64,000 bases of DNA from Marinobacter sp050379415 (lineage in GTDB: Bacteria; Pseudomonadota; Gammaproteobacteria; Pseudomonadales; Oleiphilaceae). A model generated the notes under the pieces. The model saw only the letters and a program-made list of their open reading frames with translations, searched no databases and was not told the origin of the DNA. Location: contig NZ_JBNRLS010000002.1 in the NCBI RefSeq assembly GCF_050379415.1, positions 806,001 through 870,000 on the forward strand. The letters are read 5' to 3'. Made by a program: the position numbers and the translations under genes. Positions 16,661-26,292 of the stretch are shown one piece after another; the first letter of the stretch is position 1, and the number at the start of each line of letters is the position of its first letter.

Positions 16661-17855
16661 GCCTCCGTTTGATGTTGGCCTGAACCACGTAGTGGTCCAT
16701 CAGCGGTGCGAACAGGTTGGCGAACAGGATCGCCAGCATGATGCCTTCCGGGAATGCCGGGTTGACCACACGGATCAGCACGGTCATCACGCCCACCAGG
16801 ATACCGAAGCACCAGCGGCCGGTGTTGGTCATGGCGGCAGAGACCGGGTCGGTAGCCATGAACATCATACCGAAGGCAAAACCACCCATGACCAGGTGCC
16901 AGTGTGCCGGCACGCCGAACATCGGGTTGGTGTCGGAACCGACCAGATTCAGCAACAGGGACATACCGATCATGCCGATCAGCACACCACCCACGATGCG
17001 GTAGGAAGCGATCTTCATCACTAGCAGAATGAGACCGCCGATCAGGATGGCCAGGGTCGACGTCTCACCCATGGAGCCCTGAATGGTGCCCATGAATGCG
17101 CTCATCCAGCCGATCTGCTCCTGCAGTGCTTCCAGACCACCGGAGGCCGCCCAGCTCAGGGCAGTGGCGCCACTGAAGCCGTCAACCGCGGTCCAGACAG
17201 TGTCACCGGAGATCTGCGCCGGATAGGCGAAGTACAGGAACGCACGACCCGTCAGGGCCGGGTTCAGGAAGTTCTTGCCGGTACCGCCGAATACTTCCTT
17301 GCCGATCACCACACCGAAGGTGATACCCAGGGCCACCTGCCACAGCGGGATGGTGGGCGGGCAGATCAGGGCGAAGAGCACGGAGGTCACGAAGAATCCT
17401 TCGTTCACTTCGTGGCGACGCACGGTGGCGAACAGCACTTCCCAGAAACCACCCACCACGAAGGTGACGAAGTAGATGGGCACGAAGTACGCCAGACCGT
17501 AAACGAAGTTATCCCACATGCCGGCACCGGCGCCGGTTACCGCCAGGGCCTGGATGAAGGCAGTCCGCAGGCCGCCGTCACCCACCATGGCATCCGGGTT
17601 GGACGCCAGGAAGCTGTTGGCCTGGTAGCCGATGTTCCACATACCGAAGAACATGGCCGGGAAGGTACACAACCACACCGTGATCATGATGCGCTTGAGG
17701 TCAACGCCGTCACGCACATGGGAGGTGGTGGAGGTTACGCTCGAAGGCGAGTAGAAAATGGTATCGACGGCTTCATACAGCGCATACCACCGCTCGTACT
17801 TGCCGCCCTTCTCAAAGTGATGCTCGATTCCATCGAGAAACTGTCGGATTGCCAT
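16647..17855 (-). CDS. nqrB: Na+-NQR subunit B
   Basis: This 402-residue core membrane subunit has about ten helices and carries a covalent FMN and riboflavin. The motif DGFSGAT ends at T231, the predicted FMN-bearing threonine. The stretch FGGTGKNFLNPALTGRAFLYFAYP near 189 is a hallmark of NqrB/RnfD. It lies four bases downstream of nqrA. Together with NqrD/E it forms the Na+ path. Confidence 0.97.
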   Translation of the reverse strand: MAIRQFLDGIEHHFEKGGKYERWYALYEAVDTIFYSPSSVTSTTSHVRDGVDLKRIMITVWLCTFPAMFFGMWNIGYQANSFLASNPDAMVGDGGLRTAFIQALAVTGAGAGMWDNFVYGLAYFVPIYFVTFVVGGFWEVLFATVRRHEVNEGFFVTSVLFALICPPTIPLWQVALGITFGVVIGKEVFGGTGKNFLNPALTGRAFLYFAYPAQISGDTVWTAVDGFSGATALSWAASGGLEALQEQIGWMSAFMGTIQGSMGETSTLAILIGGLILLVMKIASYRIVGGVLIGMIGMSLLLNLVGSDTNPMFGVPAHWHLVMGGFAFGMMFMATDPVSAAMTNTGRWCFGILVGVMTVLIRVVNPAFPEGIMLAILFANLFAPLMDHYVVQANIKRRLARG

Positions 17856-17859
17856 CGTA

Positions 17860-19206
17860 TTAGCCCTCGATCTCGATTCGGGTCAGGTTCTCACGGAGAA
17901 TCGGACCGTATTCATATTTGCCGGGGCACACGAAGGTGCACAGCGCCAGATCTTCTTCGTCCAGCTCCAGGGCACCCAGTTTCTGTGCCATTTCGGTATC
18001 ACCGACAATCAGCGAACGCAGCAGCTGGGTCGGCAGGATATCCAGGGGCATGATCTGCTCATACGCACCGACCGGTACCATGGCCCGCTCACTGCCGTTG
18101 GTGGTGGTGGTGAAATTGAACAATTTGCCCGGGTTGAGCTTGGACAGATAGATGTTCAGCACGGAGAACTTGTTCGGGCCCGGAGACAACCAGCCCATGA
18201 ACTCGCGCTTGGTCTGTTCTTCCAGCACGGAAATCTGGTTGGCAAAGCGCCCCAGGTATGCACAGGGACCGTCGCCACGACGACCACCGAACACCGAACC
18301 CGAGATGGCACGGACTTCACAGTCTGTGGCAACTTCACCGTCCAGAAGTTCCTGCAGGCTGGCACCCAGGCGGGTACGGACCAGGCGCGGTTTCAGGGCC
18401 TTGGGGCCTCCGATAGCAACGATACGCTCGACCGGAACTTCACCAGTCTCGAAAAGCTTGGCGATATCGATCACGTCCTGGTAATTGATCGACCAGACCG
18501 TTTTGCTGCCGGAAACGGGATCCAGGTAATGGATGTGGGTGCCCACATTGCCAGCCGGATGCACACCGTCAAATTGCTGGATTTCAATGTTGTCCGCTTT
18601 CGGCACGGCCACATCGGAACCGGGCTTACCGGTGACGAAAACCTTGCCACTGGTCAGCTTGGAGATAATGCTCAGCCCCTTCTCGAAGGCCTTGGCATTC
18701 TCGCCGATGATAACCGTCGGATCAGCCGCCAGCGGGTTGGTGTCCATCACGGAAACAAAAATGGAGTGGGGAGCGGAATCGATTTCCGGCACCTTGCTAT
18801 AGGGACGCGTCTTGAACGCTGTCCAAAGGCCGGACTCAACCAGGTTATCGACAACCTGCTGACGCTCCAGCCCACCAAGGTCGGAATCGTTGTAGCGAGC
18901 AAAGGTCTCAGCCTCTTCGCCATCGATCTCGATAACGATTGACTGGAACACACGACGCTCACCGCGGTTGATTTCTTTCACCACGCCGGCAGCGGGTGAG
19001 GTATAACGAACGCCTTCGGTCTTCTTGTCCGTGAACAGCAGCGACCCGCGCTTGACACGGTCTCCTTCTTTCACAGCCATCGTCGGCTTCATGCCGTTGT
19101 AGTCGAAACCGATCAATGCCACGTGGCGAATCGGCTTGCCGTCTGTAATGGTCTGTTCGGGAGCGCCGCTGATGGGAAGATCCAGGCCTTTTTTGATCTT
19201 GATCAT
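17860..19206 (-). CDS. nqrA: Na+-NQR subunit A
   Basis: This 448-residue cytoplasmic-side subunit is the first gene of the operon. It starts MIKIKKGLDLPISGAPEQ and has the NqrA segments KFSVLNIYLSKL and CTFVCPGKYEYGPILRENL near the C-terminus. Part of the protein resembles RnfC, but the FeS-cluster cysteines of RnfC are absent, as expected. A candidate promoter lies 190 bases upstream. Confidence 0.97.
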   Translation of the reverse strand: MIKIKKGLDLPISGAPEQTITDGKPIRHVALIGFDYNGMKPTMAVKEGDRVKRGSLLFTDKKTEGVRYTSPAAGVVKEINRGERRVFQSIVIEIDGEEAETFARYNDSDLGGLERQQVVDNLVESGLWTAFKTRPYSKVPEIDSAPHSIFVSVMDTNPLAADPTVIIGENAKAFEKGLSIISKLTSGKVFVTGKPGSDVAVPKADNIEIQQFDGVHPAGNVGTHIHYLDPVSGSKTVWSINYQDVIDIAKLFETGEVPVERIVAIGGPKALKPRLVRTRLGASLQELLDGEVATDCEVRAISGSVFGGRRGDGPCAYLGRFANQISVLEEQTKREFMGWLSPGPNKFSVLNIYLSKLNPGKLFNFTTTTNGSERAMVPVGAYEQIMPLDILPTQLLRSLIVGDTEMAQKLGALELDEEDLALCTFVCPGKYEYGPILRENLTRIEIEG

Positions 19207-19395
19207 TAGCCTCGTCCAATCATCAGAAACTATCTAAGGATTTCCAACGCCCGGCCCCTGCGGCCCAGATTTCCTGGCGGATTGCGCCAGAAGGCTGCAC
19301 CAGTTGACTCAAACGCCACAGCAATTGCTGCTGCCAGGCATTTGACGCAGGAAAAGATGAGAAACGGGGTGCCAGACATACCCAAAATCGCGCCA

Positions 19396-19424
19396 ATTAT
19401 AGAGATTAAGGAAACCTATTTCCA
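19396..19424 (-). promoter_or_regulatory. candidate sigma70 promoter of the nqr operon
   Basis: On the minus strand TGGAAA (-35, four of six matches) is followed after 17 bases by a perfect TATAAT (-10). It lies downstream of the gap terminator and about 190 bases upstream of nqrA. Confidence 0.55.
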
Positions 19425-19461
19425 CCAGAAACCGGAATGGTTTTTCTACCCCGAAAGCAGT

Positions 19462-19493
19462 AAAAAACCCCGGCAGCCAAGGCCACCGGGGTT
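19462..19493 (-). terminator. rho-independent terminator after gap
   Basis: On the minus strand AACCCCGG and CCGGGGTT form an eight-base stem around a 12-base loop, directly followed by a T-run. It starts 37 bases after the gap stop codon. Confidence 0.85.
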
Positions 19494-19529
19494 CTTCAGA
19501 GCACATCGCGCCTGACCGGCGCTACGACC

Positions 19530-20999
19530 TTAGTCGCGTGCGCGCTTCGGAAAGATCGGGTAAGTCACACCCGCCATCTGGTTCACACAACGAACCACCT
19601 GGGCGCTGTAGCCGAACTCGTTGTCGTACCAAACGTACAGGATGAGGCGCTTGCCACCGGCAATGGTCGCTTGGGCATCAACGATGCCGGCGTGGCGGGA
19701 GCCGACAAAGTCGGTGGAAACCACTTCCGGAGAGTTCACGAAGTCGATCTGCTTCTGCAGCTCGGAGTGCAGCGCCATGTCACGCAGGTACTCGTTCACG
19801 CCTTCCACGGTGACATCCTTATCCAGGTTCAGGTTCAGGATGGCCATGGAAACGTTCGGGGTCGGTACCCGGATGGCGTTACCGCTCAGCTTGCCTTTCA
19901 GCTCAGGCAGCGCCTTGGCGACGGCCTTGGCAGCGCCAGTCTCGGTGATAACCATGTTCAGCGGAGCGCTGCGGCCACGACGGCTACCCTTGTGGTAGTT
20001 GTCGATCAGGTTCTGGTCATTGGTATAGGAGTGCACTGTCTCCACGTGACCGTCCTGAATGCCGTACTCGTCATGAATGGCTTTGAGCACCGGCGTGATG
20101 GCGTTGGTGGTACAGGACGCCGCAGACAGGATCTTGTCCTCGTCGGTGATCCAGTCGTTGTTGATACCATAGACGATGTTCTTGATGTCGCCCTTGCCCG
20201 GCGCGGTCAGGATAACCCGGCTTACGCCCTTGGACTTCAGGTGCAGGCCCAGGCCTTCCTCGTCACGCCACTTACCGGTATTGTCGATAACGATGGCGTT
20301 GTGGATGTCGTACTGGGTGTAATCCACCTTGTCCGGACCGTCGGAGTAGATCACCTTGATGTAGTTGCCGTTGGCGATCAGGGCAGATTCTTGCTCATCC
20401 ACGGTAATGGTGCCGTCGAACGGGCCGTGGACAGAATCACGACGCAGCAGGCTGGCACGCTTCTCGAGGTCGTTCTCGGCGCCGCCCTGACGAACCACGA
20501 TGGCACGCAGGCGCAGGTTGTTACCGCCGCCGGCCTTCTCGATAAGGATCCGGGCCAGCAGCCGACCGATACGGCCGAAACCGTAGAGCACAACGTCCTT
20601 GGTGTCGTTGTGGGCATCTTCCTCGGACTGAGCCTGGTACTGGCCAACCACCGGGCCAATTTCGCGCTTGAGGAATTCCGTCAGATCGCCACCTTCGGAC
20701 TTGAACTTCACAGCCAGCTTGCCGATATCGACGTGGGCACGACCCAGGTCCAGCTTGTCCATCGCCTCGAGGATCGGCAGAGTGTCGTGAACGGACAGCT
20801 CGCTGTCTTCCACCTGACGCACAAACCGGTGAGCGCGAATAATATCAATCACCGACTGGTTGATAATGGCGCGGCCATAAACGGACGTAACCACGTTGTT
20901 CTTGCGGTAGAGACGGCCGATCAGCGGAATCATGGCTTCCGCGGTGGATTCTCTCTCCGTCCAGTTAGACAGGTGCTGGTTGATCTGTTCGTGACTCAC
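19530..20999 (-). CDS. gap: glyceraldehyde-3-phosphate dehydrogenase, long form
   Basis: At about 489 residues this is much longer than classical GAPDH (about 335). The first 130 or so residues are a helical extension. The Rossmann start VVLYGFGRIGRLLARIL is near 135, the catalytic SAASCTTNAITP near 290, and WYDNEFGYS at the end. It probably interconverts glyceraldehyde 3-phosphate and 1,3-bisphosphoglycerate. I chose the GTG at 20999 because AGAGG lies eight bases upstream; an in-frame GTG at 21020 is the alternative. Pseudomonas carries the same long GAPDH beside mfd and nqr. Cofactor preference is not certain. Confidence 0.9.
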   Translation of the reverse strand: MSHEQINQHLSNWTERESTAEAMIPLIGRLYRKNNVVTSVYGRAIINQSVIDIIRAHRFVRQVEDSELSVHDTLPILEAMDKLDLGRAHVDIGKLAVKFKSEGGDLTEFLKREIGPVVGQYQAQSEEDAHNDTKDVVLYGFGRIGRLLARILIEKAGGGNNLRLRAIVVRQGGAENDLEKRASLLRRDSVHGPFDGTITVDEQESALIANGNYIKVIYSDGPDKVDYTQYDIHNAIVIDNTGKWRDEEGLGLHLKSKGVSRVILTAPGKGDIKNIVYGINNDWITDEDKILSAASCTTNAITPVLKAIHDEYGIQDGHVETVHSYTNDQNLIDNYHKGSRRGRSAPLNMVITETGAAKAVAKALPELKGKLSGNAIRVPTPNVSMAILNLNLDKDVTVEGVNEYLRDMALHSELQKQIDFVNSPEVVSTDFVGSRHAGIVDAQATIAGGKRLILYVWYDNEFGYSAQVVRCVNQMAGVTYPIFPKRARD

Positions 21000-21043
21000 G
21001 GTTGGGACCTCTGTTAGCACTGGGAATAATTTCAGGGGCGCAC

Positions 21044-21072
21044 ATTATCCAACTTAAGCGGCCTGACGGCAA
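21044..21072 (-). promoter_or_regulatory. candidate sigma70 promoter of gap
   Basis: On the minus strand TTGCCG (-35) and GATAAT (-10) are separated by 17 bases. The predicted transcript start is about 40 bases before the chosen gap start codon. Confidence 0.5.
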
Positions 21073-21134
21073 ATACGATCGGCTTATCCATTCGTAAGGT
21101 TCCGTTCATACTCACGTGCACTGCTCACCCTGCC

Positions 21135-21163
21135 ATGACAGTGTCATTCCCGGACGGTAGAAT
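21135..21163 (+). promoter_or_regulatory. candidate sigma70 promoter of mfd
   Basis: ATGACA (five of six matches to -35), 17 bases, then TAGAAT (five of six to -10). It lies about 50 bases before the mfd ATG, diverging from the gap promoter. Confidence 0.55.
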
Positions 21164-21214
21164 ACGCCGCTCGCCATCTCCCCGATACAGGACTGCAGGA
21201 GCAACCACCCGACC

Positions 21215-24200
21215 ATGAGCCAAGGCCCCTCCAGATCAGATAACCGGCTGATTGCACCGGAGTTCCCCACTCGCCCGGCGGACCACCGAACCTGGGGGGA
21301 GCTGCACGGCAGCAGTAACGCCCTGGCCATCTGCGAGAGTGCCCGCAACCATCCGGGACTGACGCTGGTTATCACCCGTAGTACCAGCGAGGCCATCGAG
21401 CTGGAGCAGGCCATGCGGTTCTTCCTGGGGCTTCCCGGTGACGAGGATCAACCGGCGATCACCGCGGACGGCATGGAACTGCTATCCCTGCCGGACTGGG
21501 AAACCCTGCCCTACGACCTGTTCTCGCCGCACCAGGACATCACCTCCCGCCGGATCCGGACCCTGCATCGCCTGCCCTCGACCCGTCACGGGCTACTGGT
21601 GGTTCCGGCCCGCACCCTGATGCACCGGTTGCCACCGGTCAGTTACCTGCAGGGCAACACCCTGATCCTGGAGGTTGGCCAGTCCCTGGACATCGACAAA
21701 TGGCGCCTGCAGCTGGAAGCCGCCGGTTACCGTTACTCGGAGAATGTCTACGAACACGGGGAATATGCGGTCCGTGGCGCAATCCTCGACATTTTCCCCA
21801 TGGGTGCCAGCCAGCCTTACCGGATCGACCTGTTCGATGACGAAATCGAGACCCTGCGCACCTTCAATCCCGAGACCCAACGCTCGGTTGACCGGATTGA
21901 CCGCATCGAACTGCTGCCGGCCTATGAATTCCCCTGGCACAAGGAAGCCCGCTCCGGGTTCCGCAACCGCTGGTTCGAACAGTTCCCGAATGCCGACCGG
22001 GATGCCCCCATCTACCAGGACGTGAGCCACGGCATCACGCCGCCCGGTATCGAGTACTACCTGCCACTGTTCTTTGACGAAACGGCCACCCTGTTTGATT
22101 ACCTGCCCGGCGAAACCCTGGTGTTTACTGCCCAGGGTCTGAATGAGGCGGTCAGCCAGTTTGACGCGGAAACCCGCAACCGCTACGAGGATCGCCGTCA
22201 TGACCGCCTGCGGCCGATCATGCCGCCAACCACCCTGTTCTTGCAGCAGGGTGAGCTTTTTGGCCACCTGAAGACCTTCCCGCGGGTCACCACCACCCCG
22301 GACACCGTCGAAGGCAGCGGCGCCGTCAACTGCCCCAGCAGATCCCTGCCCGATGTGGCAATGGACGGCCGGGCGGCGGATCCGGCAGCCCGGCTCAAGC
22401 GCTTTATCGAGGAATTCGGTGGCCGCCTCCTTATCGGTGCGGAATCCTCCGGCCGGCGTGAGGCACTGATCGAGAACCTCTCCAGCCACGATCTGAAACC
22501 CCGGAATCTGGATGACTGGCAGTCGTTCATCTCGGAGGATGAGTGCCCGCTGGCTATTACCATTGCCCCCATGGAGCAAGGGCTGGTGCTGCCCGAGCAA
22601 CATCTGGCCCTGGTGACCGAGACTGCCCTGTTCGGGGAACGGGTGCTGCAACGCCGGCGCCGGGAAAAACCGACCGAACTGGACGATGGCGGCTACCGCG
22701 ACCTGTCAGAGTTGCGGATCGGGGCCCCGGTAGTCCATATCGACCACGGTGTCGGTCGCTACCTCGGACTGGAGACGATTACCGTCGGCGACGAGTCCAA
22801 CGAGTTCCTGATGCTCGAATATGCCGGCGGCTCGAAGCTGTATGTGCCGGTTTCCAGCCTGCACCTGATTTCCCGATACGCCGGCACCGATGTCGAGCAC
22901 GCACCGCTGCACAAGCTCGGCACCGAGCGCTGGAGCCAGGCCAAGCAGAAAGCACTGGAGAAAATCCGGGATACCGCGGCCGAGCTGCTGGATGTCTATG
23001 CCCGTCGGGAGGCCCGCAAGGGCTTCCAGTTCGAGGATCCGAAGGAGGCGTATCGCGCCTTTGCAGCCGACTTCCCTTTCGAGGAGACCCCGGATCAGGA
23101 AGTCGCCATCCAGGCCGTTTTCGAGGACATGACCGGAGAGCGACCCATGGACCGCCTGGTCTGTGGTGACGTCGGCTTTGGCAAGACCGAAGTGGCCATG
23201 CGCGCCGCCTTCCTGGCAACCTGGTCCGGCAAACAGGTGGCGGTGTTGGTGCCCACCACCCTGCTGGCGCAACAGCATTACGAATCCTTCCGGGACCGGT
23301 TCTCGGGCACCCCGGTACAGGTTGAGCTCCTGAGCCGGTTCCGCAGTGGCAGCCAGACGACCAAGGCGCTGGAAGCCATCGAGAACGGCAAGGCCGATAT
23401 TGTTATCGGTACCCACAAGTTGCTGCAGGGAGACATCCGGTTCAAGAATCTGGGCCTGGTCATTATTGATGAGGAACACCGCTTCGGGGTCCAGCAAAAG
23501 GAAAAGCTCAAGGCTCTGCGGGCAGAAGTGGACATGCTGACACTGACCGCCACCCCCATTCCGCGAACCTTGAACATGGCCATGGGCCACTTGCGGGACC
23601 TGTCCATCATTGCTACCCCGCCGGCCCGGCGCCTGTCCGTAAAAACCTTTGTCCGGCAACGGGATGACGCCATGGCAAAAGAGGCGATCCTGCGGGAGAT
23701 CCTGCGGGGCGGTCAGGTGTACTACCTGCACAACGACGTGGCCACCATCGAGAAGACCGCCGAAGACCTGCGCCGGATGATTCCCGAGGCGCGGGTGGGC
23801 GTGGCCCATGGCCAGATGCGCGAGCGGGAGCTCGAACAGATCATGTCCGACTTCTACCACAAGCGCTTCAACGTGCTGGTGTGCACCACCATTATTGAAA
23901 CCGGCATCGACATTCCGAGCGCCAACACCATCATTATCGAGCGCGCGGACAAGTTCGGCCTGGCCCAGCTCCACCAGCTCCGGGGCCGCGTCGGCCGTTC
24001 CCACCACCAGGCCTACGCCTACCTGCTGACGCCGCCGCCAAGGGCCATGACCGCGGATGCCAAAAAGCGCCTGGATGCCATCTCCGAGTCCCAGGACCTG
24101 GGTGCAGGCTTCATGCTGGCCACCCACGACCTGGAAATCCGGGGCGCCGGCGAATTGCTCGGAGAGGAACAGAGCGGGCAGATCGAGTCCATCGGTTTCA

Positions 24201-24739
24201 CCCTGTACATGCAACTGCTGGACGAGGCTGTCAAGGCCATCAAGGAAGGCCGCACTCCGAACGCGGACCTGCCGCTGAGCCACGGCACCGAGATGAACCT
24301 GCGAATTCCAGCGCTGATTCCCGAGGATTACCTGCCCGATGTCCATAACCGGTTGATGCTGTACAAGCGCATCGCGAGCGTGGACAACACGGAGGCATTA
24401 AAAGAACTTCAGGTTGAGATGATCGATCGGTTCGGATTGTTACCGGAACCGACGAAGAACCTGATTCGTCAGACTGAATTGAGGCTCAAGGCTGAGGCTC
24501 TGGGCATCGTGAAGATCGATGCCGGGAAGGAATGGACCCGTCTGGAGTTTGGCGGCTCGACACCAGTGGACCCGCTGGTTCTGGTTAAAAAAGTGCAATC
24601 CGCTCCGGACCAATACCGGCTTGAGGGGGCCAACAGCTTCCGTTTCAGGCTGAAGGACACCTCCACCGGTGGTAAACTCGATGGCATTTCGCAAATGCTG
24701 GATGAGCTGGCACCGGCTGACAGCAAATCCAGGCACTGA
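21215..24739 (+). CDS. mfd: transcription-repair coupling factor
   Basis: This 1174-residue DNA translocase removes RNA polymerase stalled at lesions and recruits UvrA. The N-terminal UvrB-like domains (about 1-350) contain LPDWETLPYD and YEHGEYAVRGAILDIFP. The RNA-polymerase-interaction module begins around IGAPVVHIDHGVGRYLGLE (about 505-525). The RecG-like motor has GDVGFGKTEVAMRAAF (Walker A), DEEHRFG and TATPIPRTLNMA. A TRCF C-terminal domain ends the protein. Length is normal. It is divergent from gap. Confidence 0.98.
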   Translation: MSQGPSRSDNRLIAPEFPTRPADHRTWGELHGSSNALAICESARNHPGLTLVITRSTSEAIELEQAMRFFLGLPGDEDQPAITADGMELLSLPDWETLPYDLFSPHQDITSRRIRTLHRLPSTRHGLLVVPARTLMHRLPPVSYLQGNTLILEVGQSLDIDKWRLQLEAAGYRYSENVYEHGEYAVRGAILDIFPMGASQPYRIDLFDDEIETLRTFNPETQRSVDRIDRIELLPAYEFPWHKEARSGFRNRWFEQFPNADRDAPIYQDVSHGITPPGIEYYLPLFFDETATLFDYLPGETLVFTAQGLNEAVSQFDAETRNRYEDRRHDRLRPIMPPTTLFLQQGELFGHLKTFPRVTTTPDTVEGSGAVNCPSRSLPDVAMDGRAADPAARLKRFIEEFGGRLLIGAESSGRREALIENLSSHDLKPRNLDDWQSFISEDECPLAITIAPMEQGLVLPEQHLALVTETALFGERVLQRRRREKPTELDDGGYRDLSELRIGAPVVHIDHGVGRYLGLETITVGDESNEFLMLEYAGGSKLYVPVSSLHLISRYAGTDVEHAPLHKLGTERWSQAKQKALEKIRDTAAELLDVYARREARKGFQFEDPKEAYRAFAADFPFEETPDQEVAIQAVFEDMTGERPMDRLVCGDVGFGKTEVAMRAAFLATWSGKQVAVLVPTTLLAQQHYESFRDRFSGTPVQVELLSRFRSGSQTTKALEAIENGKADIVIGTHKLLQGDIRFKNLGLVIIDEEHRFGVQQKEKLKALRAEVDMLTLTATPIPRTLNMAMGHLRDLSIIATPPARRLSVKTFVRQRDDAMAKEAILREILRGGQVYYLHNDVATIEKTAEDLRRMIPEARVGVAHGQMRERELEQIMSDFYHKRFNVLVCTTIIETGIDIPSANTIIIERADKFGLAQLHQLRGRVGRSHHQAYAYLLTPPPRAMTADAKKRLDAISESQDLGAGFMLATHDLEIRGAGELLGEEQSGQIESIGFTLYMQLLDEAVKAIKEGRTPNADLPLSHGTEMNLRIPALIPEDYLPDVHNRLMLYKRIASVDNTEALKELQVEMIDRFGLLPEPTKNLIRQTELRLKAEALGIVKIDAGKEWTRLEFGGSTPVDPLVLVKKVQSAPDQYRLEGANSFRFRLKDTSTGGKLDGISQMLDELAPADSKSRH

Positions 24740-24767
24740 CGCTCGCATGATTCGGGGAGAGAATCCT

Positions 24768-25529
24768 TTGCAACCGACCGCCCTTTTCAGCAGTACCAAG
24801 GCAGCCCGCCTCCTGGCCACGTTCACGCTGGCAATGCTGGCCCTGACCGCTCAGGCCCAGGATTCGGGCAACATTCCGGACGACTACTACCGTGCCGAAT
24901 TCGTCATTCTTGAGCGCATTGTCGACCCTTCTGCCGTTGAAGAACGCATGGGAGACCGGGAGGTGGAGCCACCGGTTGAGACTGACGAAGCACTCTGGGT
25001 GGTGGATCAAAGCGGCAATGCCCAGACCTCCCTGAACCTGGCACCCCGCGCGGACCTGTACCTCAACTCGGCGGCCCAGCGGCTGGAAAACAGTGGCAAT
25101 TACCGGGTACTGATGAGCGCAGGCTGGTACGAGGCGTTCCCGCCCGACTATGAGGGCGCCCCCCTCAGAATTGAGCTGGGCGACTGGATCGATAGCGCTG
25201 GGCAACGGGAAATCGAGGGGCATATCACCATTGACCGCCAACGCTATCTGCACGTGGACGTCCACCTCAATCACTGGCAGCAGGGCACCAGTTCGTTCAC
25301 CGGGCAGTCCGCCCCGGCTCCCACTGACGGCGAGGAGCAGCAGGAAGAAACCAAGGGCGACGGTTTCGTATCCCTCCAGCCACAAATGGCTCAGCCAGCT
25401 TCAAAGCCATTGGAACTGGTGACCTGGATCCGTGAAACCCGCAGGATGCGCAGCCAGGAAGTCCACTTCCTGGACTCCCCCACCATCGGCGTTCTGGTGT
25501 TCTTCAGGAAGGTCGAGGCATCGGACTGA
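24768..25529 (+). CDS. CsiV-family periplasmic protein
   Basis: This protein of about 253 residues lies directly after mfd, where CsiV-family proteins also occur in Pseudomonas as I recall. The N-terminus STKAARLLATFTLAMLALTAQA is a signal peptide, followed by a periplasmic domain with YYRAEFVILERIV and a C-terminal EVHFLDSPTIGVLVFFRKVE strand typical of the family. I favour the TTG start at 24768 because GGGGAGAG lies just upstream. An in-frame ATG at 24747 is possible but has a weaker site. The function of the family is not established. The 3' end overlaps the convergent phosphorylase gene by 26 bases. Confidence 0.75.
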   Translation: MQPTALFSSTKAARLLATFTLAMLALTAQAQDSGNIPDDYYRAEFVILERIVDPSAVEERMGDREVEPPVETDEALWVVDQSGNAQTSLNLAPRADLYLNSAAQRLENSGNYRVLMSAGWYEAFPPDYEGAPLRIELGDWIDSAGQREIEGHITIDRQRYLHVDVHLNHWQQGTSSFTGQSAPAPTDGEEQQEETKGDGFVSLQPQMAQPASKPLELVTWIRETRRMRSQEVHFLDSPTIGVLVFFRKVEASD

Positions 25530-26292
25530 GTTGCCCGAGCTGGGCCATCGAGCTGGCGAGAATGGTCTTCACACCGGACATGCCCTGCTCGATGGCCTCT
25601 TCAATCTCTTCCATGGTAATGATGTGCTCGGATTTACCCGCGGCCCAGTTCACCACCAGCCCCAGGCACACATAACGCATCCCCAGCTCCGCCGCCAGCG
25701 CCGCCTCCGGCATGCCGGTCATGCCCACCAGATCGCAGCCATCCCGCTCCATACGCCGGATCTCAGCGGCGGTTTCCAGCCTCGGCCCCTGCGTTGCGCC
25801 GTATACCCCGAAATCCGAGAACGGCACCGACTCCCGCTGTGCGGCATCAATCAGCGCCTGCCGGGCGTCAGCATCGTAGGGAAAGGTGAAATCGATGTGG
25901 GTGACTGACTCCAGATCGCCTTCGAAGAAGGTACTGCCCCGCCCCCAGGTGTAATCAATGATCTGATCCGGAACGACGACGTGGGCCGGCCCCATGTCCC
26001 GATGGATCCCACCAACGGCATTCACACCGACCACCGTTCGCACACCCGCCTCATACAGCGCGATGATATTGGCACGGTAGTTGACCTGATGGGGCGGAAT
26101 CCGGTGCGGATTGCCATGTCGGGACAGGAACATCACAGACTGCTCACCCAGCCTCCCCTCCACGAGGGGGGCCGAGGGCTCCCCCCACGACGTGGAAACA
26201 CGGGACTCGCCGGAAATGGTCAGGCCAGAGAGGGTGGTCAGGCCGGTACCACCAATGATACCGACCGGCGAGGTGCTTGAAGCTGCGGTCAT
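25504..26292 (-). CDS. S-methyl-5'-thioinosine/thioadenosine phosphorylase
   Basis: This 262-residue purine nucleoside phosphorylase belongs to the MTAP/PNP2 family. It has the N-terminal GIIGGTGL phosphate site, the SRHGNPHRIPPHQVNYRANI motif (57-76 region) and GMTGMPEAALAAELGMRY. P. aeruginosa PA3004, in the same position between mfd and psrA, is a methylthioinosine phosphorylase, so MTIP activity is the likeliest. It would salvage 5'-methylthio-purines from polyamine and acyl-homoserine-lactone synthesis. Its start overlaps the mscS-like stop by four bases. Confidence 0.88.
   Translation of the reverse strand: MTAASSTSPVGIIGGTGLTTLSGLTISGESRVSTSWGEPSAPLVEGRLGEQSVMFLSRHGNPHRIPPHQVNYRANIIALYEAGVRTVVGVNAVGGIHRDMGPAHVVVPDQIIDYTWGRGSTFFEGDLESVTHIDFTFPYDADARQALIDAAQRESVPFSDFGVYGATQGPRLETAAEIRRMERDGCDLVGMTGMPEAALAAELGMRYVCLGLVVNWAAGKSEHIITMEEIEEAIEQGMSGVKTILASSMAQLGQLSPMPRPS

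Larger units (their letters stand above)
19207..19529. other. 323-base intergenic region: nqr leader and gap terminator
   Basis: This is the only gene-free stretch over 300 bases. It holds the rho-independent terminator of the upstream gap gene (19462-19493), a sigma70-like promoter (19396-19424) reading into nqrA, and an unusually long leader of about 180 bases. I see no conserved riboswitch structure in the leader. Short frames through it look like non-coding shadows. Confidence 0.6.

Noticed and set aside
19309..19506. 65-codon frame in the gap/nqr intergenic region
   Set aside because: It runs through the terminator hairpin and the nqr promoter; no ribosome site and no homologue recognised.
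22706..24346. 546-codon minus-strand frame opposite mfd
   Set aside because: Shadow of mfd; no family resemblance and no ribosome site.
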